Positions 53,261 through 62,833 of a DNA stretch of 64,000 nucleotides are shown here, in pieces. Origin of the DNA: Gammaproteobacteria bacterium (GTDB lineage Bacteria; Pseudomonadota; Gammaproteobacteria; JAADGQ01). The translations under genes and the position numbers were made by a program. The notes under the pieces are model-generated. The model searched no databases. It was not told the origin of the DNA and was given only the letters and a program-made list of their open reading frames with translations. Within the stretch, counting starts at the first letter, position 1, and the number at the start of each line of letters is the position of its first letter. The stretch is taken from contig JAKITI010000002.1 in assembly GCA_021648145.1 (NCBI GenBank), positions 62,001 through 126,000 of the forward strand. The letters are read 5' to 3'.

Positions 53261-53984
53261 TGTGTTGACTCTTTTCAGAGAGTTTTACATCGCCCAAATC
53301 GATTTCAGCGATGCTACGCAGATCAAAAGTTCGGCAGCCAATCGGAATTTCGTAACCGTGCTCTTTAATCAGAATTGCACCTACGGGGCAGATATGAACG
53401 GCGAGATCATCTTTATCAATATTTGAATCGACCAGTTTACCTGTGGGTGAATTGACGCTCAAGTGTGAATCAGTACCACGCCCCGAAATGGCAAATACAT
53501 TTTTGCCATCCATATCACGACTGGCACGTACGCAGAGTTCGCAGAGAATACAACGATCCCGATCCAGCATAATCGAAGGGTGCGAAGCATCGACTTCACG
53601 CTTGGGGTAAAACTGTGGGAAATGGCCATCAAGCATGCCAAGGTGGTAAGCCACTGCTTGCAGTGTGCAGTGACCTGTTTTTTCACAAGTCGGGCAGAGG
53701 TGGTTGCCCTCAATAAAAAGCATCTGGGTGATCGTGAGGCGTGCTTTATTGAGCTTTTCACTGTTGTTGATGATCTCCTGTCCATCCTCTGCTTTCGTTG
53801 TGCAGGAGGAGACAGACCGCCCGTTGACTTCGACGCTACAGAGTTTGCAGCTGCCATGAGGTTTAAGGCATGGATTGTGGCAAAGGTGCGGGATATAGAT
53901 GCCTGCAGCCAGTGCCGCATCCATAATCGTCTGGCCACTTTCAAAGGGAACTTCAATATCATCAATTGAAATAGATTGGCTCAT
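53253..53984 (-). CDS. hoxU: Hydrogenase diaphorase iron-sulfur subunit HoxU
   Basis: This 243-residue protein resembles the N-terminus of NuoG. It has a 2Fe-2S ferredoxin domain (CHNPCLKPHGSCKLCSVEV), the His/Cys cluster region (CPTCEKTGHCTLQ), and a 4Fe-4S site (CILCELCVRASRD, then HICPVGA). It wires HoxF to HoxY. It overlaps hoxF by four bases. Confidence 0.94.
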   Translation of the reverse strand: MSQSISIDDIEVPFESGQTIMDAALAAGIYIPHLCHNPCLKPHGSCKLCSVEVNGRSVSSCTTKAEDGQEIINNSEKLNKARLTITQMLFIEGNHLCPTCEKTGHCTLQAVAYHLGMLDGHFPQFYPKREVDASHPSIMLDRDRCILCELCVRASRDMDGKNVFAISGRGTDSHLSVNSPTGKLVDSNIDKDDLAVHICPVGAILIKEHGYEIPIGCRTFDLRSIAEIDLGDVKLSEKSQHNE

Positions 53985-55720
53985 AAGTGGGCTCCAGGAT
54001 CATCTCTATCTGTAATAGCACGCGCTTCTGATAGTTCAGAATCGAGATCGAACTCAGGTTCCATCTCTTTTTTTAATATTTTCTCTTCAAAGGATTTTTG
54101 GAAATATTTTAGACCATCCAGAATCGGGTGAGCCGCAGAGACACCCAAGCCACAATGGGAATACTGTGAAACCAATGCGGAGATATGCTTGATCTCATCA
54201 ATATCGTAAGCGGTGCTGTGACCATTGCATAGCTTGCTCATGCTGTTTTCCAGCAGCCGAGTGCCTACTCGACAGGGCGTACAGAAACCGCAGCTTTCAT
54301 GGGCAAAAAAGTGGCTGAAGTTATGAATGAGAGCGAGTATATCTCGGTGTTTTGCGAAAATCATTAAAGAACCTCCCGTTGAAAGGCCTTCAAAGCTGAT
54401 GAGATGATTGAAGTGATCGGGCCCAAGCAGTCGGCCTGAGGGGCCGCCCACTTGAACCGCCTGTACATTTTCAGCGCCAACATCGTTGAGCACTTCTTGC
54501 AGGCTCACTCCAAAATCATATTCGTAAATACCCGGTCGAGCGCAGTTGCCGGAGACTGAAAGTAGTTTGCTGCCTTTGGATCGGTTCGTGCCATGGCTTT
54601 CAAACCAGTGATGACCGTGCAATACAATTTTAGCCACCGTTGCCAGCGTCTCCACGTTATTTACAACAGTGGGTTGTTCTTTATAACCTTGTGTTACTGG
54701 AAAGGGTGGGCGAATGCGTGGAATACCACGCTTCTCTTCCAATGACTCAATCAGGGCTGACTCTTCACCGCAGATGTAAGCGCCTGCTCCGACAATAATG
54801 GAGATATCAAAGTCAAAGCCTTGCCCGAGAATATTGCCTCCTAACAGTCCCGTTTCACGTCGTTTCTGCAGTGTGGCATTGAGCGTATCCAGCAGGTAGC
54901 GATATTCACCGCGCAGATAGAGAAACCCCTGCTTTGCACCAATAACGTATGCACAGATTGTCATACCCTCGAAGACCAGATCAGCATAGCTGTTAAGAAG
55001 AACGCGATCTTTGAATGTTCCAGGCTCGCCTTCATCTGCATTACAGATCACGTAATGTGCATCACCTATCGCTTCACGGCATAGTTTCCACTTTAACCCT
55101 GTCGAAAATCCGGCACCGCCACGCCCTTTGAGACCCGAGACAATGATCTCGTTGAGAATTTCAGGAGGGTTGTGTTCGATCATCACTTTCAGAGCTGAGC
55201 CAGGTTGAAAGGGTTCAGTGAGTAAAAGCCCTCTTTTGTGAACGTTGTCGCTAATATCAAACCAGTGCTTAGGCCACTCTTGCAGGGCGGTGCTGGACTC
55301 AACCAGTTTGACTATTTGGTCAATACGCTTCGCAGTGAGTGAGGTGATTGTGAGGCTGTTATTAAGAAGGAGTGATGCACCGTGGTCACACATGCCGATG
55401 CACGAAGTTTGATCAATTGATACGAGTCCATCGCTGCGTGTCTCTCCCAATTTGACGTTTAATTTGTCACAGAGTCGCTGTCTTAACCAGGCATCACCAC
55501 AGCTTGTGCAATTGCTGAATAGAATATCAAATTGGCCTCGTGGCTCTCGGTGGAAAAAAGCATAAAACTCAACGACACCTTCCACTTGTGCATGTGGTAA
55601 ATTCAGCGATTTTGATATATTTTGAATGGCATTGTTTGAAATGAAATGAGCACGCTGTTGCTCCTCAAAAAGAACATGGAGTAGATGGTTCGTAGGGTTA
55701 TATGGGTATTTAATGCTCAT
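53981..55720 (-). CDS. hoxF: Hydrogenase diaphorase subunit HoxF (NuoE-NuoF fusion)
   Basis: This 579-residue protein joins a NuoE-like part (about 1-150, cysteines in SNCTSCGDAW and SCIGMCDHG) to a NuoF-like part. The latter has the FMN/NADH site GRGGAGFSTGLKWKL, GAGAYICGEESALIESLEEK, and the 4Fe-4S ligands ESCGFCTPCRVGT with a later HCGLG. It reduces NAD+ with electrons from H2, or the reverse. No separate hoxE is present, as in the Ralstonia eutropha soluble hydrogenase. Confidence 0.94.
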   Translation of the reverse strand: MSIKYPYNPTNHLLHVLFEEQQRAHFISNNAIQNISKSLNLPHAQVEGVVEFYAFFHREPRGQFDILFSNCTSCGDAWLRQRLCDKLNVKLGETRSDGLVSIDQTSCIGMCDHGASLLLNNSLTITSLTAKRIDQIVKLVESSTALQEWPKHWFDISDNVHKRGLLLTEPFQPGSALKVMIEHNPPEILNEIIVSGLKGRGGAGFSTGLKWKLCREAIGDAHYVICNADEGEPGTFKDRVLLNSYADLVFEGMTICAYVIGAKQGFLYLRGEYRYLLDTLNATLQKRRETGLLGGNILGQGFDFDISIIVGAGAYICGEESALIESLEEKRGIPRIRPPFPVTQGYKEQPTVVNNVETLATVAKIVLHGHHWFESHGTNRSKGSKLLSVSGNCARPGIYEYDFGVSLQEVLNDVGAENVQAVQVGGPSGRLLGPDHFNHLISFEGLSTGGSLMIFAKHRDILALIHNFSHFFAHESCGFCTPCRVGTRLLENSMSKLCNGHSTAYDIDEIKHISALVSQYSHCGLGVSAAHPILDGLKYFQKSFEEKILKKEMEPEFDLDSELSEARAITDRDDPGAHL

Positions 55721-55762
55721 AATAAAACCATTATCATACTTTTATTAGGTTTGTGTTCCATT

Positions 55763-56923
55763 TTATATTGAACGAGCCGCTGCAATTATCGCTTGACCTA
55801 TCGCTAATCCACCATCGTGAGATGGAATCTTCTGATGTTGTAATACCTTAAAGCCACTCTTTTTTAGTGCTATTGGAAGGTGAGTAGAGATCAGCTGATT
55901 TTGGAAGACACCACCAGAAAGTGCGACATGGCCAAAATCATGGATTTCCTTAAATGTTGTGGCGACTCCACTCAACGCGTGAATCAATGTGTGATGAAAA
56001 CGAGATGCGATACGCTCAGTTTTTTGGCCTTCTTGAATATCTTTTAGTATCTCTAACCACATCGCTTGCCAGCCGATTTGTAATATATTTTTATTGCCAA
56101 TAATATCGAAAGAGTAAGGCTCGGTCTCTTGTTCAAAGCAAGAGGAGGCCAGTGCCTCTAAATGAATGGCGGCTTGGGCTTCAAATTCAACATGTTCGCG
56201 ATGAAGACCTAATGCAGCGGCAACGGCATCAAATAGGCGACCACACGAAGAGGTGAGAGGGGCATTAACACCTTTATCAACCATTGTTTTTAATACTGAA
56301 GTCGGTTTCGTGTTAAGAAATTGTATGATGTCAGTATCTGCAAAGTTTTCTTTAACTTGTCCCCAGATTGGAAGCAAGTGTGCCAGAGTGTTACGCCAAG
56401 GCTCATGGATTGCAGCGGCTCCACCGATCATTGGTACGGGTTTAAAACTGGCGACTCTTTTAAAGTCTTGGTAATTCGAGAGTAATATTTCCCCTCCCCA
56501 AATTGTGCCATCATCCCCAAAACCGAGGCCATCAAGCGCAAAACCCAATACAGGTTTAGAGTTTAGAGGGTACTGATTGTCGGCCATCACAGCGGCAATA
56601 TGGGCATGATGGTGTTGGACTTGAGTGAGCTTGATGTTGTCTGTGTGAGCTCGCTGATGCCCTAATTGGCTGGATTGATAATCAGGGTGTTTATCAATCA
56701 CCAGTTGCGTTGGTTTCATGTGGTTAAAAACAGCATCAACTTGCTCTAAAAAATGGCGATACACCGCTTCCTCTTCAAGATCACCTATTATTTTGCTGAG
56801 GTGTGCCTGACCATCACTGAGTAGACAGATGCTGCTTTTAAGCTCTCCACCCAGCGCAAGTATCTCCGAGGCTTTTTCAAGGCCTTCAGGCAGCGGTATT
56901 GTAGTTGCAAAAAAATGAGCCAT
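55763..56923 (-). CDS. hypF1: Short HypF (HypF1-type) carbamoyltransferase domain
   Basis: This 386-residue protein carries only the C-terminal Kae1/TobZ-like part of HypF: VQHHHAHIAAVMADN, FALDGLGFGDDGTIWGGEIL, SSCGRLFDAVAAALGL and ALSGGVFQN. The usual HypF is about 750 residues. The acylphosphatase, zinc-finger and YrdC-like regions that make carbamoyl-AMP are absent. A similar short HypF1 is functional in Ralstonia eutropha, so this need not be a pseudogene. It provides cyanide ligands for the NiFe site with HypE. It lies 6 bases after hypE. Confidence 0.87.
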   Translation of the reverse strand: MAHFFATTIPLPEGLEKASEILALGGELKSSICLLSDGQAHLSKIIGDLEEEAVYRHFLEQVDAVFNHMKPTQLVIDKHPDYQSSQLGHQRAHTDNIKLTQVQHHHAHIAAVMADNQYPLNSKPVLGFALDGLGFGDDGTIWGGEILLSNYQDFKRVASFKPVPMIGGAAAIHEPWRNTLAHLLPIWGQVKENFADTDIIQFLNTKPTSVLKTMVDKGVNAPLTSSCGRLFDAVAAALGLHREHVEFEAQAAIHLEALASSCFEQETEPYSFDIIGNKNILQIGWQAMWLEILKDIQEGQKTERIASRFHHTLIHALSGVATTFKEIHDFGHVALSGGVFQNQLISTHLPIALKKSGFKVLQHQKIPSHDGGLAIGQAIIAAARSI

Positions 56924-56929
56924 ATTTTA

Positions 56930-57955
56930 TTAGCAAATACGTGGTAGTTGCTCTCCAGCCAGCCAGTCAACGACACGTTGACCGCCGAAGGTTGTTTTCA
57001 TTACGACAAGTTGCTGACGATCTTCAACCACTTGTCCAATTATGACGGCATCTTTTCCCAGAGGGTGTTGCTGCATGATATTGAGCAGATTCTTCGCCGA
57101 CTCTTTGGGGCAGATACAGACCAACTTTCCTTCGTTTGCAATATAAAGCGGATCAAGCCCGAGCAGTTCGCAAGCACCTTGAGTTTCGTCACGAACAGGA
57201 ATGGTTGTTTCATTGATTTGTATCCCGACTTCGGACTGCTTAGCCAGTTCATTGAGTGTTGTCGCGAGACCGCCGCGAGTAGGGTCTCTTAAACAATGAA
57301 TGTCTGGCTCCGCTTGTACCATCTCTGATACAAGTTCATTTAAAGCGGCAGAGTCGGATTTAATGGTTGTATTAAACTCCAACCCCTCCCGACTGGAGAG
57401 AATGGCAATGCCGTGATCTCCAATGAAACCATTTAACAAAACCAGATCCCCCGGTTGAGCGAGATCACCCGAAATATTCACTCCATCAGGAACGATGCCG
57501 ATGCCGGTGGTACTGATAAACAGGCCGTCACCTTTGCCACGCTCAACCACCTTGGTATCACCAGCAATAATGGGTACATTTGCTTTACGGCTGGCAGCGG
57601 CCATGCTGATAACAATTTTTTCCAGATCAGCCAGAGGAAACCCCTCTTCAAGAATGACACTGGCTGAAAGGTAAAGTGGCTTTGCGCCGCTCATCGCGAC
57701 ATCGTTAATGGTGCCATGCACTGAAAGTGAACCAATATCTCCACCAGGGAAAAACAGGGGAGAGACGACATGGGCATCGGTTGTGATGACCATGCGACCC
57801 GCAGGTATATCAAAAACAGTCGCATCATTTCCCTGGCGTAACAGTTCGTTATCAAAGTGGGGGATGAACAGCTCTTCAATCAGCTGGCTTGATGCTCTTC
57901 CACCACTGCCATGACTCATTTCAATGACACCATTTCTAAGATCTAAACGACTCAT
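56930..57955 (-). CDS. hypE: Hydrogenase maturation factor HypE
   Basis: This 341-residue protein is an AIR-synthase-like ATPase (MSHGSGGRASSQLIEELFIP, NDVAMSGAKPLYLSASVI, AGDTKVVERGKGDG). It ends in PRIC, where the final Cys carries the thiocarbamate that is dehydrated to thiocyanate. It overlaps hypD by four bases. Confidence 0.96.
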   Translation of the reverse strand: MSRLDLRNGVIEMSHGSGGRASSQLIEELFIPHFDNELLRQGNDATVFDIPAGRMVITTDAHVVSPLFFPGGDIGSLSVHGTINDVAMSGAKPLYLSASVILEEGFPLADLEKIVISMAAASRKANVPIIAGDTKVVERGKGDGLFISTTGIGIVPDGVNISGDLAQPGDLVLLNGFIGDHGIAILSSREGLEFNTTIKSDSAALNELVSEMVQAEPDIHCLRDPTRGGLATTLNELAKQSEVGIQINETTIPVRDETQGACELLGLDPLYIANEGKLVCICPKESAKNLLNIMQQHPLGKDAVIIGQVVEDRQQLVVMKTTFGGQRVVDWLAGEQLPRIC

Positions 57956-59073
57956 AAGTTTGTGACCTCAGTTCGATATCGACCATAGCTATAATAAGCA
58001 GCGCAAGCTCCTTCGGATGAAACCATGCAGGCTCCTTTAGGGTCTTCTGGTGTGCAGGCAGCACCAAACAGCTTGCATTCATTGGGGTTGCTGACTCCAC
58101 GCAGCACTGCGGGGCAAATACAACCTTTGATATCTGCTATTTCGATATGCTCTATGGCAAAGCGTTTCTCTGCATCAAAATCGGCAAACTTGTTTTTGAT
58201 CTGTATGGCACTATTTTCCAGCTCACCTAAACCACGCCATTCAAACAACGGTCGCTGCTCGAATATTTCACTCATCAGAGCTTGTGCTTTTTTATTGCCA
58301 CTCTCTGTGACGGCACGACGATATTGGTTTTCGACCTCAAAGCGCCTTTCATTTATCTGGCGAACTAACAACAGTGTTGATTGAATTACATCGAGAGGTT
58401 CAAAACCTGCAATTACTAATGGCATGAAGTACTGCTTGCAGCACTCGGTATAGGCATGGCTGCCGATAATCGTGCTGACATGTGATGGTCCAAGAATGCC
58501 ATCAAGGTGAGCTTCACCCGAAGATAAAATATGAGCCATTGCAGGGGGCGTTTCGACATGATTACAAAATACAGTGAAGTTTTTTAACCCTTCTTGATGA
58601 GCGATTTTAATTGCAGCGGCGGTTGGTGGCGTGGTGGTTTCAAAGCCGATAGCGAAAAAAACCACTTGTTTTTCAGGGTTATGACGAGCGATATTAAGTG
58701 CATCGGTGCTGGAGTAGATCATTCGAATGTCTGCGCCGTGTGCTTTTGCTCTATTTAAACTGTCACGTTTTCCAGCAGGAACGCGCATCAGATCAGCATA
58801 AGTGCAGAGAATCAGATTTTCACTGTTTTCAACAAGCTTGATCGCCGCTTCGATACGGCCTGCTGGCAATACACAGACAGGGCAACCAGGTCCATGTATA
58901 AACTGTAGGTTCTTAGGCATGAGGTCAATAATGCCAAAGCGGAATATGGCATGAGTATGGCCACCGCAGAACTCCATTAAGCGATACTGACGATCAGATC
59001 TGACCTCTGCTTGAATCAGTTCGGCGATTTTCCTGGCTTTATTGCCATCTCGAAACTCATCTACATACTTCAT
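57952..59073 (-). CDS. hypD: Hydrogenase maturation factor HypD
   Basis: This 373-residue iron-sulfur protein has MEFCGGHTHAIFRFG, GPGCPVCVLPAGRIEAAI and the C-terminal cysteine set (GCICPAVLRG, CKLFGAACTPEDPKGAC). With HypC it assembles the Fe(CN)2CO unit. It overlaps both hypC and hypE by four bases. Confidence 0.96.
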   Translation of the reverse strand: MKYVDEFRDGNKARKIAELIQAEVRSDRQYRLMEFCGGHTHAIFRFGIIDLMPKNLQFIHGPGCPVCVLPAGRIEAAIKLVENSENLILCTYADLMRVPAGKRDSLNRAKAHGADIRMIYSSTDALNIARHNPEKQVVFFAIGFETTTPPTAAAIKIAHQEGLKNFTVFCNHVETPPAMAHILSSGEAHLDGILGPSHVSTIIGSHAYTECCKQYFMPLVIAGFEPLDVIQSTLLLVRQINERRFEVENQYRRAVTESGNKKAQALMSEIFEQRPLFEWRGLGELENSAIQIKNKFADFDAEKRFAIEHIEIADIKGCICPAVLRGVSNPNECKLFGAACTPEDPKGACMVSSEGACAAYYSYGRYRTEVTNL

Positions 59074-59303
59074 TCGGCATCACTCAAGGTGCGCAGTTCA
59101 TCAAACATCGTCAGTGTCTTTGCCGCTTCTTCAGGGTTGATGCGTTCCAGTGCATAACCAACATGCACTAATACATAATCATCCACAGCAACTTCATCAA
59201 GCAGCAGTGTAGAGATCTCTTTGCGAATACCATTGAGTTCAACAATGGCTGTTGACTCGAAAGCATTCAGGGATTCAACTCGGGCAGGTATCGATAGGCA
59301 CAT
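59070..59303 (-). CDS. hypC: Hydrogenase maturation chaperone HypC
   Basis: This 77-residue protein starts MCLSIPARV, with the essential Cys2 exposed after Met removal, and has GYALERINPEEA at the end. It carries the iron unit from HypD to the HoxH precursor. It lies 4 bases after hypB. Confidence 0.96.
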   Translation of the reverse strand: MCLSIPARVESLNAFESTAIVELNGIRKEISTLLLDEVAVDDYVLVHVGYALERINPEEAAKTLTMFDELRTLSDAE

Positions 59304-59307
59304 GAGC

Positions 59308-59988
59308 TTATTCTCTATGTTGTTCGATCCAGTTTAACCATGATTTCATACCATCACCTCTTGTTGCCGAGAGCGTTAAAATTTGAATGTCAGGATTGAC
59401 TTGCAGTGCATATTGAAAGCAGAGCTCGATATCAAAATCAACATAGGGTAGAAGGTCGGTTTTATTTAGAATCATCAGGTCAGCTGCGTGGAACATATCT
59501 GGGTATTTAAGTGGCTTATCCGTACCTTCTGTGACCGATAAAATGACCACTTTTTTTGCTTCACCGAGGTCGAAAGCAGCGGGGCAGATCAAATTTCCCA
59601 CATTCTCGATAAACAGAATGCTGTGTGACTCCGGCTTGAGCTCATCAATTGCCCGCCCCACCATCTGGCCATCTAGGTGGCAACCTTTACCCGTGTTGAT
59701 TTGTACCGCTTTCACGCCCGTTTTTCGAATGCGCTCAGCATCAAAGCTTGTTTGCTGATCACCTTCAATGACGGTGATTGGAGTCTCATGTCCCAGGGCT
59801 TTGATTGTTTCGCACAGAAGCGTTGTTTTACCTGAGCCAGGGCTGGAGACAAGATTCAGGCAAAAAATGTTACGCTCATTGAGGTAGTCTCGATTGATTG
59901 TGGCATAGCGGTTATTTTTGCTTAGAATGTCCTGCTCAATACTAATCAGGCGGGATTGTTCGTTGTGACATCCGCATACGCTACACAT
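59308..59988 (-). CDS. hypB: Hydrogenase nickel-insertion GTPase HypB
   Basis: This 226-residue protein has the N-terminal high-affinity nickel motif CxxCxC (C2, C5, C7). It has a SIMIBI GTPase domain ([55 protein letters not shown]). There is no histidine-rich stretch, so nickel storage is not expected. It inserts nickel together with HypA, whose stop it overlaps by one base. Confidence 0.95.
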   Translation of the reverse strand: MCSVCGCHNEQSRLISIEQDILSKNNRYATINRDYLNERNIFCLNLVSSPGSGKTTLLCETIKALGHETPITVIEGDQQTSFDAERIRKTGVKAVQINTGKGCHLDGQMVGRAIDELKPESHSILFIENVGNLICPAAFDLGEAKKVVILSVTEGTDKPLKYPDMFHAADLMILNKTDLLPYVDFDIELCFQYALQVNPDIQILTLSATRGDGMKSWLNWIEQHRE

Positions 59989-60329
59989 CAGATCACCTCA
60001 ACATATTTGATTCGCATTTTATCACCCTGCCTGATCTCCAGTGGATAATAATCACAATGTGGACAGGTATCAAAGCGTTGTTCGATTGTGACCTCTGAAG
60101 CACATTGATCGCACCATCCCTGGCCAGGAATTTCGTTAATTTTAAGTGTTGCATTTTCAGCTAGCGAGCCTTTGGCAGCCGCACTAAAGGCAAAAATCAA
60201 TGCATAGGACTCGACGCAGGAGAGCTTGCCAATCTCAATCTGAATACTTTTTATTTGGCTGTAGTGGTCGACCTTTGCTCGTTCCCGTAGCAGATCAATC
60301 ATATCTTCGCATAACGAGAGCTCATGCAT
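59988..60329 (-). CDS. hypA: Hydrogenase nickel-delivery protein HypA
   Basis: This 113-residue protein starts [14 protein letters not shown], with the nickel-binding His2. It has a zinc site of two CxxC pairs (CDQCASE and CPHCDYY). It hands nickel to the large subunit with HypB. It is the first hyp gene and begins 24 bases after the P-type ATPase stop, so its promoter lies in that gene or it is co-transcribed. Confidence 0.95.
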   Translation of the reverse strand: MHELSLCEDMIDLLRERAKVDHYSQIKSIQIEIGKLSCVESYALIFAFSAAAKGSLAENATLKINEIPGQGWCDQCASEVTIEQRFDTCPHCDYYPLEIRQGDKMRIKYVEVI

Positions 60330-60353
60330 ATCTGTTTACCATCATTAATATTT

Positions 60354-62813
60354 TCACTCTTTTTTCCCATAACCGTGCAGAGGTTGTTGTACACGGGTGA
60401 GAAACTCTTGATGTTGCCGTGTACGACGCTCCAGGTGTCGATAGACTTGAACCTTGATGGCATCAGTCAATAGCGCTGAACCAATAGAGTACCCCCAAAT
60501 GAGAGCAATTTCAGGCCAGGTGATGGGAACCATAAGACCAAAGCCATAGGCGGCTAAAAGAGTGGCGGCCAGTTTGGTGATCAAAGCCGACCAGATCATG
60601 ATAGGCGCGGGCCACGGCTGTTTCCAGAAATAGTCTTTACTGCGAGCAACGAACAGTACAAGATGACCTGCTACAGCCATTTTCAAAAAGACATACGTCT
60701 GAATCTGTGCCACATCAAGTTTCAGCCAATCCATCGCAATCAGCAACATGCCAAAACTACCGATCACACCAACAACTCCCATCACGGTTGCCACCGTGAT
60801 GACCTGCTTCATATTCCAGCGGACTGGTTTTTTCTCCAGCCGAGTACGGTCATAGGCGATTGACATAATGGGAACATCATTGAGAAATGCGAGCAGAATG
60901 ATCATGATCGCAGTGATGGGGTAGAAATTGAAAAATATCATCGTTAGCACGACAAAAAGCATGATGCGAATTGTTTCGCAGATGCGGTAAATGGCGTAAG
61001 CATTCATGCGCTCAAAAATACGCCGCGCCTCTTCAATGGCATTAATAATCACCGATAATCCAGGGGCGGTGAGCACCAGATCCGCCGCCGCCCGCGCGGC
61101 ATCTGTCGCGCCACTGACAGCAATACCCACATCAGCCTGTTTTAAAGCAGGCGCATCGTTGACACCATCACCGGTCATTCCAATGATGTGATTACGCGCC
61201 TGAAGTAGTTTGACAATACCGAATTTATGCTCTGGAAAAACTTCAGAAAAACCGTCAGTGCTCTCTATACGCTCACCATCGCTGACATCTCGACGGCCAT
61301 CTTTATCCAGAGCAAGTGCGCTGGCTGGCAGAATGTTCGTACCCAGGCCGAGCTTACCGGAAATCTGTTTGGCGATGGCTTGATTATCACCTGTCAGCAT
61401 TTTCATACTCACACCATAGGCTTGGGCGCTGGCAATTGTCTCCGCTGAATCCTCTCGAGGCGGATCAAACAGCGAGATAATACCTTGAAATTGCCACTGC
61501 TCTGCATCTTGTTCCTTACGTGCTACTCCCAGAGCACGATAGCCCTGCTCGGCAAAAGTATTCACAACCTGTTGTGCCCGCTGGGTTTCTTCATCCGTTA
61601 GGCCAGATATTTGCCTAATCACCTGGGGTGCGCCCTTGGTCACTTGAAAGGTTTCTCCCTGGCTATCCACTACGGTAGCTTCAGTGCGCTTATGCACCGG
61701 GTCGAAAGGCACATAGCGGCTCTGACGATAAGATTTGAAGAGCTCTTGGTTCTTCAGCCCTTCCAGCACCGCCTGGTCGATGGCATCTTGATTCTCTGCT
61801 CTGGAAGCCAGTGATGCCATCAATAGCACCGCCTGTTCATCCTCGGAGTGAAACACCTCGACTTTACCCAGCGTCAGGCGATTCTGAGTCAGTGTGCCGG
61901 TTTTGTCTGAGCAGAGCAGATCCATGCTAGCCATCTCTTCGATGGATTCCAGCCGAGTCACAATAGCCTTGAGTTTAGAGAGTGCCACAGCACCCACCGC
62001 CATCGTCATAGAGAGCACTGCTGGCATGGCCACAGGAATGGATGCGACAGTCAAAATCAGAGCAAACTGCACCAGTTCCAGCCATGGGGCATTACGATGC
62101 AACTGCACCAGCACAAGAATGACCACCAGCACCAAACTGACATAAATCAGATAGTTGCCGATGGTCAGCACGGCTTTTTGAAAGTGGGAGACCGTGGTGG
62201 CCTGTTCGACCAAACTGGCGGTTTTACCAAATTTAGTCTGCCCGCCAGTCGCACTCACTTCAGCAACAACTTCCCCCTGTTTCACAACAGTACCTGAATA
62301 TGCCTCATCCCCGGCCTGCTTGGTCACGGGCAGAGATTCCCCCGTAAGGGCTGACTGATCTACATTCAAATAACCCTCTTCAATCAATGTCACATCAGCC
62401 GGAACCACATCCCCCAAGCGGATACGGATAACATCGCCTGGCACCAATCGTTTAGCATCAACCTCTTGCCACGCACCATCACGCAGTACTCGCGCTCTGA
62501 GCGCAAGCTGTTTTTTTAACGCTTCCACGGCATTGCCTGCGGTGTACTCTTGCCAGAAGCCAATGCCAGCATTAAAGACCAATAACCCCATGATGATCCA
62601 GAAATCAGGCCAGTGTTGAACCAGCGCGGAGAGAATGGCCGCGACCTCAATCATCCATGGAATGGGTCCCCAAAAATAACCCAGCAAGCGCAGCAGTGGT
62701 GAGCGCTTTTTCTCCTGCAACGCATTGGGGCCGTACTGTTGCAGCCGCTCTTCTGCCTGAGCGGAACTGAGACCCTGCACTGAATTTTTGGTATCTGTCT
62801 CTGGTTTAACCAT
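60354..62813 (-). CDS. P-type ATPase, P3A (plasma-membrane H+-ATPase-like)
   Basis: This 819-residue protein has the cation-ATPase N-domain (GLSSAQAEERLQQYGPNALQ), TGES at 157-160, and the membrane motif SIPVAMPAVLSM. The phosphorylated Asp is D303 (CSDKTGTLTQ). MLTGDNQAIAKQ and MTGDGVNDAPALKQADVGIA follow. The pattern and the lack of metal-binding motifs fit fungal/plant-like H+-ATPases of class P3A. It likely pumps protons out. It lies directly between ppsA and the hyp-hox run, all on one strand. Confidence 0.9.
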   Translation of the reverse strand: MVKPETDTKNSVQGLSSAQAEERLQQYGPNALQEKKRSPLLRLLGYFWGPIPWMIEVAAILSALVQHWPDFWIIMGLLVFNAGIGFWQEYTAGNAVEALKKQLALRARVLRDGAWQEVDAKRLVPGDVIRIRLGDVVPADVTLIEEGYLNVDQSALTGESLPVTKQAGDEAYSGTVVKQGEVVAEVSATGGQTKFGKTASLVEQATTVSHFQKAVLTIGNYLIYVSLVLVVILVLVQLHRNAPWLELVQFALILTVASIPVAMPAVLSMTMAVGAVALSKLKAIVTRLESIEEMASMDLLCSDKTGTLTQNRLTLGKVEVFHSEDEQAVLLMASLASRAENQDAIDQAVLEGLKNQELFKSYRQSRYVPFDPVHKRTEATVVDSQGETFQVTKGAPQVIRQISGLTDEETQRAQQVVNTFAEQGYRALGVARKEQDAEQWQFQGIISLFDPPREDSAETIASAQAYGVSMKMLTGDNQAIAKQISGKLGLGTNILPASALALDKDGRRDVSDGERIESTDGFSEVFPEHKFGIVKLLQARNHIIGMTGDGVNDAPALKQADVGIAVSGATDAARAAADLVLTAPGLSVIINAIEEARRIFERMNAYAIYRICETIRIMLFVVLTMIFFNFYPITAIMIILLAFLNDVPIMSIAYDRTRLEKKPVRWNMKQVITVATVMGVVGVIGSFGMLLIAMDWLKLDVAQIQTYVFLKMAVAGHLVLFVARSKDYFWKQPWPAPIMIWSALITKLAATLLAAYGFGLMVPITWPEIALIWGYSIGSALLTDAIKVQVYRHLERRTRQHQEFLTRVQQPLHGYGKKE

Positions 62814-62833
62814 TATGAGTGCCTTGTACTGAG

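Noticed and set aside
55763-56923. Short hypF as a pseudogene
   Set aside because: The frame is intact, the transferase motifs are all present, and a functional short HypF1 is known from R. eutropha.
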